NCBI GenBank assembly: GCA_021648755.1
Contig: JAKISG010000007.1
Coordinates: forward strand, 1-64,000
Reading direction: 5' to 3'
DNA from: Flavobacteriaceae bacterium
GTDB taxonomy: Bacteria; Bacteroidota; Bacteroidia; Flavobacteriales; Flavobacteriaceae
DNA length: 64,000 nucleotides
In this document: positions 25,842-34,194 of the stretch, piece by piece
Layout: every line of letters starts with the position of its first letter
Numbering within the stretch: position 1 is the stretch's first letter
Notes under the pieces: generated by a model
What the model was told of the DNA's origin: nothing
The model's input: the letters and a program-made list of their open reading frames with translations, nothing else
Database searches by the model: none
Position numbers and translations under genes: made by a program

Positions 25842-25879
25842 GACTATCATTAGATTTAAATTCTTTTGGTAGTCTTTTT
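25842..25879 (+). terminator. Candidate terminator of a decayed gene
   Basis: Arms GACTATCA (25842-25849) and TGGTAGTC (25867-25874) pair over 8 bp with one G-U, with a 17-nt loop, followed by TTTTT. No intact gene ends just before it. Confidence 0.45.
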
Positions 25880-25979
25880 ATAGATAAAACCTGAATTTTT
25901 GAATTAATCAATTTAAATTCACTCATTTCTTTGTAGTTTTTACATTTCTTTGCGTTTCTTTGTGAACTAAACAAAATAT

Positions 25980-27848
25980 ATGAATTATCTTTCTGTTGAA
26001 AATATTACCAAATCTTACGGAGAATTTCCTTTATTCGAAAATATTTCTTTTGGAATAAACAAAGATCAAAAAATTGCATTTATTGCTAAAAATGGAACAG
26101 GAAAAACATCTTTACTAAATATTATTGCAGGTAAAGAAAGTTTAGACTCTGGACAAGTAGTAAAACGAAAAGGTTTAAACATTGTGTATCTAGCACAGAA
26201 GGAAGATTTAAACCCAAAATTAACTATTGAACAAACTATTTTTCAATCTGATAATCCGATACTTAAAATTGTAGAAGAGTATGAACACGCTTTACTAAAT
26301 ATGGATGATGCAAGTACATATCAAAAAGCTTTTGATAAAATGGAACAATATCAAGCGTGGGATTTTGAAACCAATTACAAACAAATATTATCTAAATTAA
26401 AATTTGAAAATTTAGATTTAGTTGTCGGAACTCTTTCTGGCGGACAAAAAAAAAGATTGACTTTAGCAATTTCATTAATTAATAAACCAGATTTACTAAT
26501 TTTAGACGAGCCAACCAATCACTTAGACTTAGAAATGATAGAGTGGTTAGAGTCTTACTTTAAAAAAGAGAAGATAACATTATTTATGGTAACACATGAC
26601 CGTTATTTTTTAGAACGAGTTTGTAATGAAATAATGGAGTTAGATCAAGGTAAAATTTACAAATACAAAGGTAATTATTCGTATTATTTAGAAAAAAAAG
26701 ATGAACGCTTAGAAGTTGAAAAAATTACACTTGGTAAAACCAAACAACTCTTTAAAAAAGAATTAGAATGGATGCGAAAGCAACCAAAAGCAAGAACTAC
26801 CAAGTCAAAATCTAGAATAGATGATTTTTATGAAATAAAAGAAAAAGCATCGCAACGTAGAAATGACCATGTAATGCAGCTCGAAATTAATATGGAACGT
26901 TTAGGTTCTAAAGTAGTAGAACTGCATAATATTTCAAAATCTTTTGAGGATTTACAAATTTTAAATAATTTTGAATATGTATTTAAACGTGGTGAACGCA
27001 TTGGTATTATAGGTAAAAACGGAACAGGAAAATCTACTTTTTTAAACATACTTACCAAAGAATTAGAAGTCGATTCTGGTAAAGTAGTTATTGGTGATAC
27101 TGTAAAATTTGGCTATTACCGTCAAAGTGGTATTGTAATAAAACCAGGACAAAAAGTAATTGAAGTTATTAAGGAATTTGGCGAATATATACCTTTAAAA
27201 AAAGGAGGAAAACTCTCAGCAAGTAATTTATTAGAGCGTTTTATGTTTGACCGTAAAAAACAATATGATTTTGTTGAAAAATTATCTGGTGGCGAATTAA
27301 AACGATTATTTTTATGTACGGTGTTAATTCAAAACCCTAATTTTTTAATTTTAGACGAACCTACGAACGATTTAGATATTATGACCCTAAATGTTTTAGA
27401 AAATTTTTTATTAGACTATCCAGGTAACCTAATTGTAGTATCGCACGATCGTTATTTTATGGATAAAATTGTAGACCATCTATTTGTTTTTAGAGGCAAT
27501 GGTGTTGTAGAAGATTTTCCAGGAAATTATTCCGATTATCGTGCCTATGAAGATTCTAGCACATTAAAATCAATTCAAAAAAAATTAGTTGAAGTTATTG
27601 TTGAAGAAAACTCTAAAGAAAGTAGTTTATCTCAAAACTTAAGAAAAGAATTAAAACGAGAATTCGGCAAGTTAGAATCAGAAATAGACCGCTTAAACAA
27701 GAAGAAAACTGATCTAGAAACAGATTTTACTAATAGTGAAATTGATGCTACTAAAATTGCAGAAGCATCAAAAAAATTACAAAAATATATTAATGAACTA
27801 GAAATTAAAGAAGAACGTTGGTTAGAAGTTTCTATGTTATTAGAATAA
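25980..27848 (+). CDS. ABC-F family ATPase (Uup-like)
   Basis: Two ABC domains lie in one chain without membrane segments. Domain 1 has Walker A AKNGTGKTS (about 36-44) and signature LSGGQKKRL; domain 2 has GKNGTGKST and LSGGELKRL; both Walker B motifs end in LDEPTN. A Lys/Arg-rich linker (MRKQPKARTTKSKSRIDDFY) joins them, and a C-terminal coiled coil (about 545-620) places it near the Uup branch. ABC-F proteins bind the ribosome or branched nucleic acid; Uup is linked to genome stability in E. coli. Length 622 aa is normal. Confidence 0.92.
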   Translation: MNYLSVENITKSYGEFPLFENISFGINKDQKIAFIAKNGTGKTSLLNIIAGKESLDSGQVVKRKGLNIVYLAQKEDLNPKLTIEQTIFQSDNPILKIVEEYEHALLNMDDASTYQKAFDKMEQYQAWDFETNYKQILSKLKFENLDLVVGTLSGGQKKRLTLAISLINKPDLLILDEPTNHLDLEMIEWLESYFKKEKITLFMVTHDRYFLERVCNEIMELDQGKIYKYKGNYSYYLEKKDERLEVEKITLGKTKQLFKKELEWMRKQPKARTTKSKSRIDDFYEIKEKASQRRNDHVMQLEINMERLGSKVVELHNISKSFEDLQILNNFEYVFKRGERIGIIGKNGTGKSTFLNILTKELEVDSGKVVIGDTVKFGYYRQSGIVIKPGQKVIEVIKEFGEYIPLKKGGKLSASNLLERFMFDRKKQYDFVEKLSGGELKRLFLCTVLIQNPNFLILDEPTNDLDIMTLNVLENFLLDYPGNLIVVSHDRYFMDKIVDHLFVFRGNGVVEDFPGNYSDYRAYEDSSTLKSIQKKLVEVIVEENSKESSLSQNLRKELKREFGKLESEIDRLNKKKTDLETDFTNSEIDATKIAEASKKLQKYINELEIKEERWLEVSMLLE

Positions 27849-27863
27849 ACATAAATTCTTTAG

Positions 27864-27898
27864 AAAAAAAAACAGTTCTCTGATGAGAAACTGTTTTT
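27864..27898. terminator. Bidirectional terminator after the ABC-F gene
   Basis: AACAGTTCTC and GAGAAACTGTT pair with one bulged A around a TGAT loop; As lie on the left and Ts on the right, so it works for both convergent genes. A second hairpin (GGTTGGT at 27901-27907 with ACCAACC at 27915-27921) follows at once. Confidence 0.75.
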
Positions 27899-27968
27899 GT
27901 GGTTGGTGGTTTAAACCAACCTAATCAACTAACCAAACTTTATTTTACGAAACTTGTTTTTAGCATCT

Positions 27969-28907
27969 TTACTTTCTATTACTTGTTTTAGTAAGATGTT
28001 CTTTTTTTACTTTCACTTTACGATTAACTTTAAATCGTTTGCGTTGTATAGGGTTTGTAGAATCATTTTTATAAATAATAAGACCTCTGCCAGTAAACTC
28101 ATAAGTAGTATCTGAACTATTGTGATATAAACTTATACTTCGGTCATCTGTAACGGTTAATTCAAACTCTTCATTGCCGTAAGAATCATAATCTAATGTT
28201 AAAATTTTTAGATTAGCTGTTCCTTGTACATCAAAAACCTCATATTCACCTCTAAAGTCCCATAATAAATCTACAATACTTGTATCTAAATTATCTTGTG
28301 ATGATTGAAATGAATTTCTATCTTCTGGGATATAGGCTAAAAAATTTTCATTGTCAAAATCATTTTCAACACCATTAAAAGTTCCTGTTTTTTTCCAAGC
28401 TATATATTCTTGTAAAAAATATTCTATATTATCATAAAATACTTGATCGTAATCAAACTGATTTACATTATAGCCAATTAATGAGTAAGTTACATGGTTA
28501 TAGTTATCTCTTAATTTAATTCTATTACTTGCAATTTGAATAACCTCAAGATCTATAAAACCGTCTAAATCGTGCTCTATTTCTAAAATAATTCCGTTTG
28601 TATTATAATAACCTATCTGGTCACCGTAGCCATTACCTACATTACCTAAACCAACTAAGTTATTATTAGCAAAGAGGTTTCCGTTTCTAAACGAAAGCGT
28701 AAAGGCCAAAGATAAAAATCGGTTATCACCAGTACCTTCTGTGGCATTATAATCAATATACCAAAGATCTTTGGTTTGTAATAATTGATTTAATGAAATA
28801 GAATTAATATCTATAAAGTCATCTTCTATAACAATACATGAAGTAAAAGTAAATGCTGTAATTAATAGTATTACAATAAGTCTTAAATTTTGTTTTGCCG
28901 TTTTCAT
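27969..28907 (-). CDS. Flavobacterial lipoprotein of unknown function
   Basis: The lipoprotein signal ends at Cys24 (FTFTSC), followed by IVIEDDF and the conserved SLNQLLQTKDLWYIDYN stretch. The body is beta-rich and aromatic, with DYDQVFYDNIEYFLQEYIAWKK in the middle; the C-terminus is strongly basic. I recognise a family frequent in Flavobacteriaceae that is sometimes mislabelled as nicotinate mononucleotide adenylyltransferase; no nucleotidyltransferase HxGH motif exists here. It probably sits at the outer membrane. It lies 74 bp after the small lipoprotein at 28982-29446. Confidence 0.75.
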   Translation of the reverse strand: MKTAKQNLRLIVILLITAFTFTSCIVIEDDFIDINSISLNQLLQTKDLWYIDYNATEGTGDNRFLSLAFTLSFRNGNLFANNNLVGLGNVGNGYGDQIGYYNTNGIILEIEHDLDGFIDLEVIQIASNRIKLRDNYNHVTYSLIGYNVNQFDYDQVFYDNIEYFLQEYIAWKKTGTFNGVENDFDNENFLAYIPEDRNSFQSSQDNLDTSIVDLLWDFRGEYEVFDVQGTANLKILTLDYDSYGNEEFELTVTDDRSISLYHNSSDTTYEFTGRGLIIYKNDSTNPIQRKRFKVNRKVKVKKEHLTKTSNRK

Positions 28908-28981
28908 AATCTTAATATTTAGTATTAACGATTATTCAAATTTTGTGCCAAGTTTTATAAAAGGTGATGAATAGTAATAAA

Positions 28982-29446
28982 TTATGGGAAAAACGCATGT
29001 TTTTCTTCAATAAGAGTTATTTTATAAAACTTCTCTTTTTCATTTATGAGGTAACTAATAACGCATTCATTTTCTTTTAATTCAAAAAGGAAGTCTGATT
29101 TTACTTTTGGTAATTTATTCCCATATTCTTTACTAGCGTCTCTATGTATTATTACGTCTATATTTTCTCTATTAGCAGTATTGATATTAGCAGTAAGTAA
29201 TGTGTTTTTAGTTGCATTACGTAAGTATAATTTTTCTTTGGTATTTTTAAAATATATATGGTGAAATACAATACCTTTTTCTAGATTCTGTAATTCAAAT
29301 GCTATTTTTATACCTTTGACTCCAGGCTGTCCTCCAACCCAATGTTGAAAAGTGGCTTTTTTTATTTTAAAAGGAAGTTTTTTTTCAAATTTTGAAGATT
29401 TACAACTTAAAATAGCGAGTAATAATATTGGAATTATAGTTTTCAT
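28982..29446 (-). CDS. Small conserved lipoprotein, unknown function
   Basis: A 154-residue protein with a lipoprotein signal (LLAILSC, Cys15) and a single predicted beta-sandwich-like domain (KKATFQHWVGGQPGVKGIKI; NECVISYLI near the end). No known domain is recognised. It starts 9 bp after sppA on the same strand, so it is very likely cotranscribed with it; the repeated sppA-lipoprotein pairing would be worth testing across genomes. Confidence 0.7.
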   Translation of the reverse strand: MKTIIPILLLAILSCKSSKFEKKLPFKIKKATFQHWVGGQPGVKGIKIAFELQNLEKGIVFHHIYFKNTKEKLYLRNATKNTLLTANINTANRENIDVIIHRDASKEYGNKLPKVKSDFLFELKENECVISYLINEKEKFYKITLIEEKHAFFP

Positions 29447-29455
29447 ATATAGGTT

Positions 29456-31216
29456 TTACTTAATATTTATAACAAAGGGCATTCTTGCTTGAATTCCTTT
29501 TAATTCAGAAAATTGTTTAAAGCGCTGTAGTACTTTGTAATTTTCTACACCAATTTCATTTTCAATAAGCACTTTAGTATTTATTTTTAGAAACGGAAAC
29601 CCACCGTCAAAAGCATCGTCTAAATCTTTTTTATAATGAGGGTAATTTCTTACTTTATATTCAGAAATATTAGCCAATTCAGCAGCATGAGCGATAGCAT
29701 CGTCTAAATTACCTAGGGCATCAACTAAACCGTTTTCTTTTGCTTGTACTCCTGTCCAAACCCTGCCTTGAGCAATTTCATTTACTTGGTCTCTAGTCAT
29801 ACCTCTACCTTTTGCGACACGATCTAAAAACAATTCATAAAAATCTTTTACACTCTCTAGAGTAACTTCATAAAAATCTTTATGCATTGGTTCAAAAACA
29901 CTATAACCTAAAGATTGTCTATTGGTGGTTATCTGCTCAGCATTAATACCTATTTTAGTTGTAAATTCACTAAAGTTTGGTACAAGTCCAAAAACACCTA
30001 TTGACCCTGTAACCGTTGTTGGTTCGGCGTAAATTTTTGCTGCATTACAAGCAATATAATAACCGCCAGAAGCAGCATAATTACCCATAGAAACAACCAA
30101 AGGTTTTTTAGTTTTAGTAAGTTCTAATTCTCTCCAGATTAAATCGGAAGCCAAACCACTTCCTCCAGGAGAATTTACTCTTAAAACAATGGCTTTTATA
30201 CTTTTATTTTTTACTGCTTTACGTAATGCTTTAATAATTATTTCTTGACCAATATAAGTTTCATCACCTTCACCGTATCTAATTTCGCCTTGCGCATAAA
30301 TCACAGCAATTTTATCTTTAGCAACAGATTTTATACGCCCTTTACCAGATTTTATATAGTCTTTCAGACTAACTATATTTAGTTTTTTTTCTAAATTAAC
30401 CCCTAATCTGTTTTTTAATAAATTAGTATATGTATCTAAATAAATACTTTTGTTTATTAAATTATTTTGAACTGCTAATTTTGCATTTCTACCTAATAAA
30501 CTATCTGCAATATAATCTAACTCAACAGTTGTTTTGTTTCTGCTTGTAGCAATATCTTCTTTATATTCTGTCCAAATAGATTGTAATAGTTCCGTCATTT
30601 GTTCTCTATTTGCATCACTAATTTTGTTTGCAATAAAAGGCTCTACGGCACTTTTGTATTTTCCGTGACGTATCACTTCCATTTTAACACCGTATTTATC
30701 TTCAAAATCTTTGAAAAACAATAGTTCTGCCGCCAAGCCTTTAAGGTCAACTCCACCTACAGGGTTTACATATATAGAATCTGCTACTGAACTTAAATAA
30801 TAATTTTTTTGACTATAGTAATCTGCATAAGCAGTAATAAACTTACCAGACTCTTTAAAATCTAATAATTTATTACGTATTGCTTGTGTTTGTGCCATAC
30901 CCGCTTTTAAACCTAACGTTCTAATACTAATGCCTTTGATATTAGCATCCGTTTTAGCATTAGTTATGGCAGCAATTATTTTATGTAAAGGCATTATTTT
31001 TGATTTTCCTCCAAATAATTCATCAAAAGGATTGGTAACACTATAATCATCCATTATTTTTTGCTCAAAATTTAATTCTAGTATTGAATTACTTTCAACA
31101 ATTACTTTGTCTGATTTTCCAATAACCGATGCAATACCTATTAAAATTAAAAACAGGAGAAAACACGCTATAAATACACCTAAAATGGTTGCTAATAAAT
31201 TTCTTAAAAATTTCAT
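29456..31216 (-). CDS. sppA: Signal peptide peptidase SppA, 67-kDa type
   Basis: A membrane anchor (residues about 8-32) precedes two tandem S49 domains, the long E. coli-type form (586 aa). The catalytic dyad is split as in that form: general base Lys188 in HGKYKSAVEP, nucleophile Ser383 in NYAASGGYYIAC. The GVFGLVPNFSEF segment is also typical. It degrades cleaved signal peptides within the inner membrane. A minus-strand -7 box TACCTTTG at 31311-31318 probably drives the sppA-lipoprotein operon. Confidence 0.94.
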   Translation of the reverse strand: MKFLRNLLATILGVFIACFLLFLILIGIASVIGKSDKVIVESNSILELNFEQKIMDDYSVTNPFDELFGGKSKIMPLHKIIAAITNAKTDANIKGISIRTLGLKAGMAQTQAIRNKLLDFKESGKFITAYADYYSQKNYYLSSVADSIYVNPVGGVDLKGLAAELLFFKDFEDKYGVKMEVIRHGKYKSAVEPFIANKISDANREQMTELLQSIWTEYKEDIATSRNKTTVELDYIADSLLGRNAKLAVQNNLINKSIYLDTYTNLLKNRLGVNLEKKLNIVSLKDYIKSGKGRIKSVAKDKIAVIYAQGEIRYGEGDETYIGQEIIIKALRKAVKNKSIKAIVLRVNSPGGSGLASDLIWRELELTKTKKPLVVSMGNYAASGGYYIACNAAKIYAEPTTVTGSIGVFGLVPNFSEFTTKIGINAEQITTNRQSLGYSVFEPMHKDFYEVTLESVKDFYELFLDRVAKGRGMTRDQVNEIAQGRVWTGVQAKENGLVDALGNLDDAIAHAAELANISEYKVRNYPHYKKDLDDAFDGGFPFLKINTKVLIENEIGVENYKVLQRFKQFSELKGIQARMPFVINIK

Positions 31217-31286
31217 TCTTTTTTTATATTTCTTTATCTGACGTTTTGTATTTCAAAAAGTTACAAAACAGTCTATTTCTTTTCCC

Positions 31287-31318
31287 TAACTTTGTTTATA
31301 AAATGGTTTGCAAAGGTA
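31287..31318. promoter_or_regulatory. Facing -7 boxes of folK (plus) and sppA (minus)
   Basis: TAACTTTG at 31287-31294 points right toward folK; TACCTTTG read leftward at 31318-31311 points toward sppA. The boxes face each other, so the two 5' leaders would overlap by a few bases and both polymerases could not occupy the site together. No clear -33 elements are seen. Confidence 0.35.
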
Positions 31319-31356
31319 ATCTTTTTGAAATTGTTTTTAGTTTCTTTGTAAATTAG

Positions 31357-32493
31357 ATGAAAATAATAAGAACTACATATCTTTCTCTAGGGTCAAACCA
31401 AGGAAATCTAATTAAAAACCTACAAAATGCTTTAGATAAAATAGCAGTAAGTATTGGGAAAATAGTTGCAGTTTCTTCGGTATATAAATCAAAATCTTGG
31501 GGTTTTAAAGGTGCTGATTTCTATAATAATTGTATTAAAGTAGCGACCATTTTAAATCTTGAGGATTTAGGTATTAAAATTTTTGCCATAGAAAAATGTT
31601 TAGGTAGAGAAAAAAAGAAAACGACCAATTATGAAAATAGAATAATTGATATTGATATATTGTTATTTGATGATCAAGTTGTTTTTTCTAAAAATTTATG
31701 TGTTCCTCACCCTAAAATGTTAGATAGAAGTTTTGTTTTAAGACCTTTAGCAGAAATTGCCCCATATGTAAAACACCCCATAGAAAACAAAACAATTACT
31801 GCTTGTTTACAGATTTGTAATGATAAAACAGCATTAAAAAAAATAAATTTAAAATTAGAAAAACCGTTATCTTTAGACGAAAAATACAATTATATCGCAA
31901 TCGAAGGTAATATTGGTGCAGGAAAAACAACTTTGGCTAATATGATTGGTGCTGATTTTAATGCAAAACTAGTTTTAGAGCGCTTTGCTGATAATCCGTT
32001 TTTACCAAAATTTTATAAAGACAAAGAGCGCTTTGCGTTTCCATTAGAAATGAGTTTTTTAGCAGATCGTTATCAACAATTATCTGATGACCTTGCTCAA
32101 TTCGATTTATTTAAAAATTTAATAGTATCTGATTATTATATTTTTAAATCTTTAATTTTTTCGCAAATAACTTTACAAAAAGAGGAGTATCATTTATATA
32201 GACGTATGTTTGATGTAATGTATAAAAAAATTACGAAACCTGATTTGTATATTTACTTATATCAAAATACGAAACGTTTACTAGATAACATTAAGAATAG
32301 AGGTCGTGATTATGAAAAAGATATTAAATCAGAATACTTAGATAAGATACATAAAGGGTATTTTAATTTTATTAAAACAGAGCAAAATTTAAACACCTTA
32401 ATTATTGATGTTTCAGAAATAGATTTTGTAAAAAATAAAGAAGATTATCATTCAATAATAAAAAAAATCAACACTTTTAAAAAATTATTGTAA
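31357..32493 (+). CDS. folK: Fusion: HPPK (FolK) with deoxynucleoside kinase
   Basis: Residues 1-160 are 6-hydroxymethyl-7,8-dihydropterin pyrophosphokinase: YLSLGSNQGNLIKNLQNAL, the RIIDIDIL loop (95-102) and VPHPKMLDRSFVLRPL. Residues about 178-378 are a deoxynucleoside kinase: P-loop EGNIGAGKTT (183-192), LERFADNPFLPKFY (substrate Glu) and the lid region RGRDYEKDI. One chain thus joins folate synthesis to nucleoside salvage. The same fusion is known from other Bacteroidota. Both sets of motifs are intact, so both activities are expected. Confidence 0.93.
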   Translation: MKIIRTTYLSLGSNQGNLIKNLQNALDKIAVSIGKIVAVSSVYKSKSWGFKGADFYNNCIKVATILNLEDLGIKIFAIEKCLGREKKKTTNYENRIIDIDILLFDDQVVFSKNLCVPHPKMLDRSFVLRPLAEIAPYVKHPIENKTITACLQICNDKTALKKINLKLEKPLSLDEKYNYIAIEGNIGAGKTTLANMIGADFNAKLVLERFADNPFLPKFYKDKERFAFPLEMSFLADRYQQLSDDLAQFDLFKNLIVSDYYIFKSLIFSQITLQKEEYHLYRRMFDVMYKKITKPDLYIYLYQNTKRLLDNIKNRGRDYEKDIKSEYLDKIHKGYFNFIKTEQNLNTLIIDVSEIDFVKNKEDYHSIIKKINTFKKLL

Positions 32494-32498
32494 TTTTG
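32491..32498 (+). promoter_or_regulatory. -7 box of the OmpA-LysM gene
   Basis: TAATTTTG begins inside the folK stop region and predicts transcription from about 32505. It favours the ATG at 32523 over the TTG codon at 32496, which overlaps the box. Confidence 0.5.
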
Positions 32499-32522
32499 AG
32501 GCGAAGTAAAACAAACCCTTCT

Positions 32523-34118
32523 ATGAAACCTTATTTTTTTTCTGTTATAATTTCTTTATTTTTCGTTTTTCAAATTAACGCACAAAATAGTTCTTTAGAT
32601 ACATGGACTATTGGTGTAGGAGCTTCTAGTTCTATTATGCATGGCGATTTAACATCTTTAAATTCAATAGATAATAATTTAATAAACCTTGGGTATTATG
32701 TATATTTAAGTAAGATGATTTCTCCAGCTTTTGGTTTTGAACTGAAAGGGCAAGCATTAAAAATGAGAGGCTCGTCACAAAATATTTTTGAAAATACAAA
32801 TACTACTAATGGTTTATATTTTGAAGGAAATACCTTTGGTGGCGAATTAAATGTAGTTATTAACCTTAACGGGTTAAGTAAAAACCCATATGCAGGAGCA
32901 AATAGAAAATGGAATTTTTCTGCATATTTAGGAATGGGATTTCATACTTATAATTCTAAACGGTTTGATTTTGAAACCAATGAATTGTTACAAGATTTTG
33001 AAAATGTTTTTGGTAAAGACGGTGAGGCTAATTCAATTTATTACACTTCAGGTTTAGGGCTGCGTTATAAACTATCCAAAAGATTAGATATAGAATTAAG
33101 ACAAACCCTTAATTTTAATAATGAAGATCATTTAGATGCTACGATAAGCCAAAAACAAAATTTTGAAACCTTTTTTACTACAAATTTAGGTTTGGTTTTT
33201 AAATTAAATAAAAAAGACAGTGAAAGTATTGTTTGGCAAGATACTGTTGAAAAAGTTGTAGAGGAAGTTGTAGAAGAAGAAAAGCCTGACTTTAAAGATA
33301 CAGATGGTGATGGTGTTATTGATCAATTAGATAAAGACCCTAATACGCCTAAAGGAGCAATTACATATAGTAATGGTATTGCTGTTGATACAGATAAAGA
33401 TGGGGTTATAGATTTTTATGATAAATGCCCATTAGTTTTTGGTTTAAAAGAACTAGAAGGCTGTCCGAGTGAAAAAGATACAGATGGTGATGGTGTTAAA
33501 GATACGATAGATTTATGTCCAGATATTGTTGGCCCAATAGAGAATCGAGGTTGCCCAGTTTCTACTAATACAATAACTGAAATTGAAAAAACTACCATCA
33601 TAAACTTGGCAAAAAACATCTATTTTCCATCAGGTAAAGCAAATTTAATAGATTCCTCAAAAAAAGAGTTAGATAAAATTGCAAGTATTATGATGAACTA
33701 CGAAAACATAAGTTTTATTATTGAGGGTCATACTGATAGTGGAGGAAAGAGAGATTATAATTTAAAATTATCACAAGATAGGGCAGATACAGTTAAACAA
33801 TATTTAATTAATTTTGGAGTAAACTCAGGAACTTTAACAGCAATTGGTTATGGATTTTCAGTACCAAAATATAATAACTTTACTAGTGACGGGAGACAAT
33901 TAAACCGAAGAGTAGAAATTAAAGTTAAAGAAAATTCTGAAACTAATAAACATACTAAAACTGATAAAGTTTCTGAAATAACCTATACTATTGTTAGTCA
34001 AGACACTTTGTTTTTGATAGCAAAAAAACACAATGTTACTATTGATCAATTAAGAGAATGGAATAACTTAACAGATAATATCATTATTGTAGGCGAAAAA
34101 CTAATTATTAAGAAATAA
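32523..34118 (+). CDS. OmpA-family outer-membrane protein with Ca-binding repeats and a C-terminal LysM
   Basis: From Met at 32523 (MKPYFFSVI, signal ending INAQ) come a beta-barrel (about 20-240), an acidic stretch rich in DxDxDG thrombospondin type-3 repeats (DTDGDGVIDQLD, DTDKDGVIDFYD, DTDGDGVKDTID), an OmpA C-terminal domain (IIEGHTDSGGKRDYNLKLS...RRVEIKVKEN) and a LysM domain (YTIVSQDTLFLIAKKHNVTI...). OmpA and LysM both bind peptidoglycan, so the protein should clamp the outer membrane to the wall. The 540-residue reading frame with a TTG start at 32496 was rejected because the signal peptide begins at 32523. Confidence 0.9.
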   Translation: MKPYFFSVIISLFFVFQINAQNSSLDTWTIGVGASSSIMHGDLTSLNSIDNNLINLGYYVYLSKMISPAFGFELKGQALKMRGSSQNIFENTNTTNGLYFEGNTFGGELNVVINLNGLSKNPYAGANRKWNFSAYLGMGFHTYNSKRFDFETNELLQDFENVFGKDGEANSIYYTSGLGLRYKLSKRLDIELRQTLNFNNEDHLDATISQKQNFETFFTTNLGLVFKLNKKDSESIVWQDTVEKVVEEVVEEEKPDFKDTDGDGVIDQLDKDPNTPKGAITYSNGIAVDTDKDGVIDFYDKCPLVFGLKELEGCPSEKDTDGDGVKDTIDLCPDIVGPIENRGCPVSTNTITEIEKTTIINLAKNIYFPSGKANLIDSSKKELDKIASIMMNYENISFIIEGHTDSGGKRDYNLKLSQDRADTVKQYLINFGVNSGTLTAIGYGFSVPKYNNFTSDGRQLNRRVEIKVKENSETNKHTKTDKVSEITYTIVSQDTLFLIAKKHNVTIDQLREWNNLTDNIIIVGEKLIIKK

Positions 34119-34194
34119 CTTTATTTAATTAACGAAGAACATCTAAAAAATTTTCATACAAGATTTCACAAATTTGTTACATTTAAGTTTCAGA

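Larger units (their letters stand above)
25630..25979. other. 350-bp intergenic region holding the wreck of a small transcription unit
   Basis: In order it contains two tandem copies of a 21-22-bp motif (25718-25738 and 25739-25760), a -7 box TATTTTTG at 25783-25790, a broken reading frame (25794-25853, about 19 codons in frame with no start), and a terminator-like hairpin at 25842-25879. Then follows AT-rich sequence with CTTTGCGTTTCTTTGTGAAC just before the ABC-F gene, probably part of its promoter. I see no intact gene. Confidence 0.45.

Noticed and set aside
27969..28907. Nicotinate-mononucleotide adenylyltransferase
   Set aside because: Lipoprotein signal present and no nucleotidyltransferase HxGH or SxTxxR motif; the label I recall for this family is probably an error.
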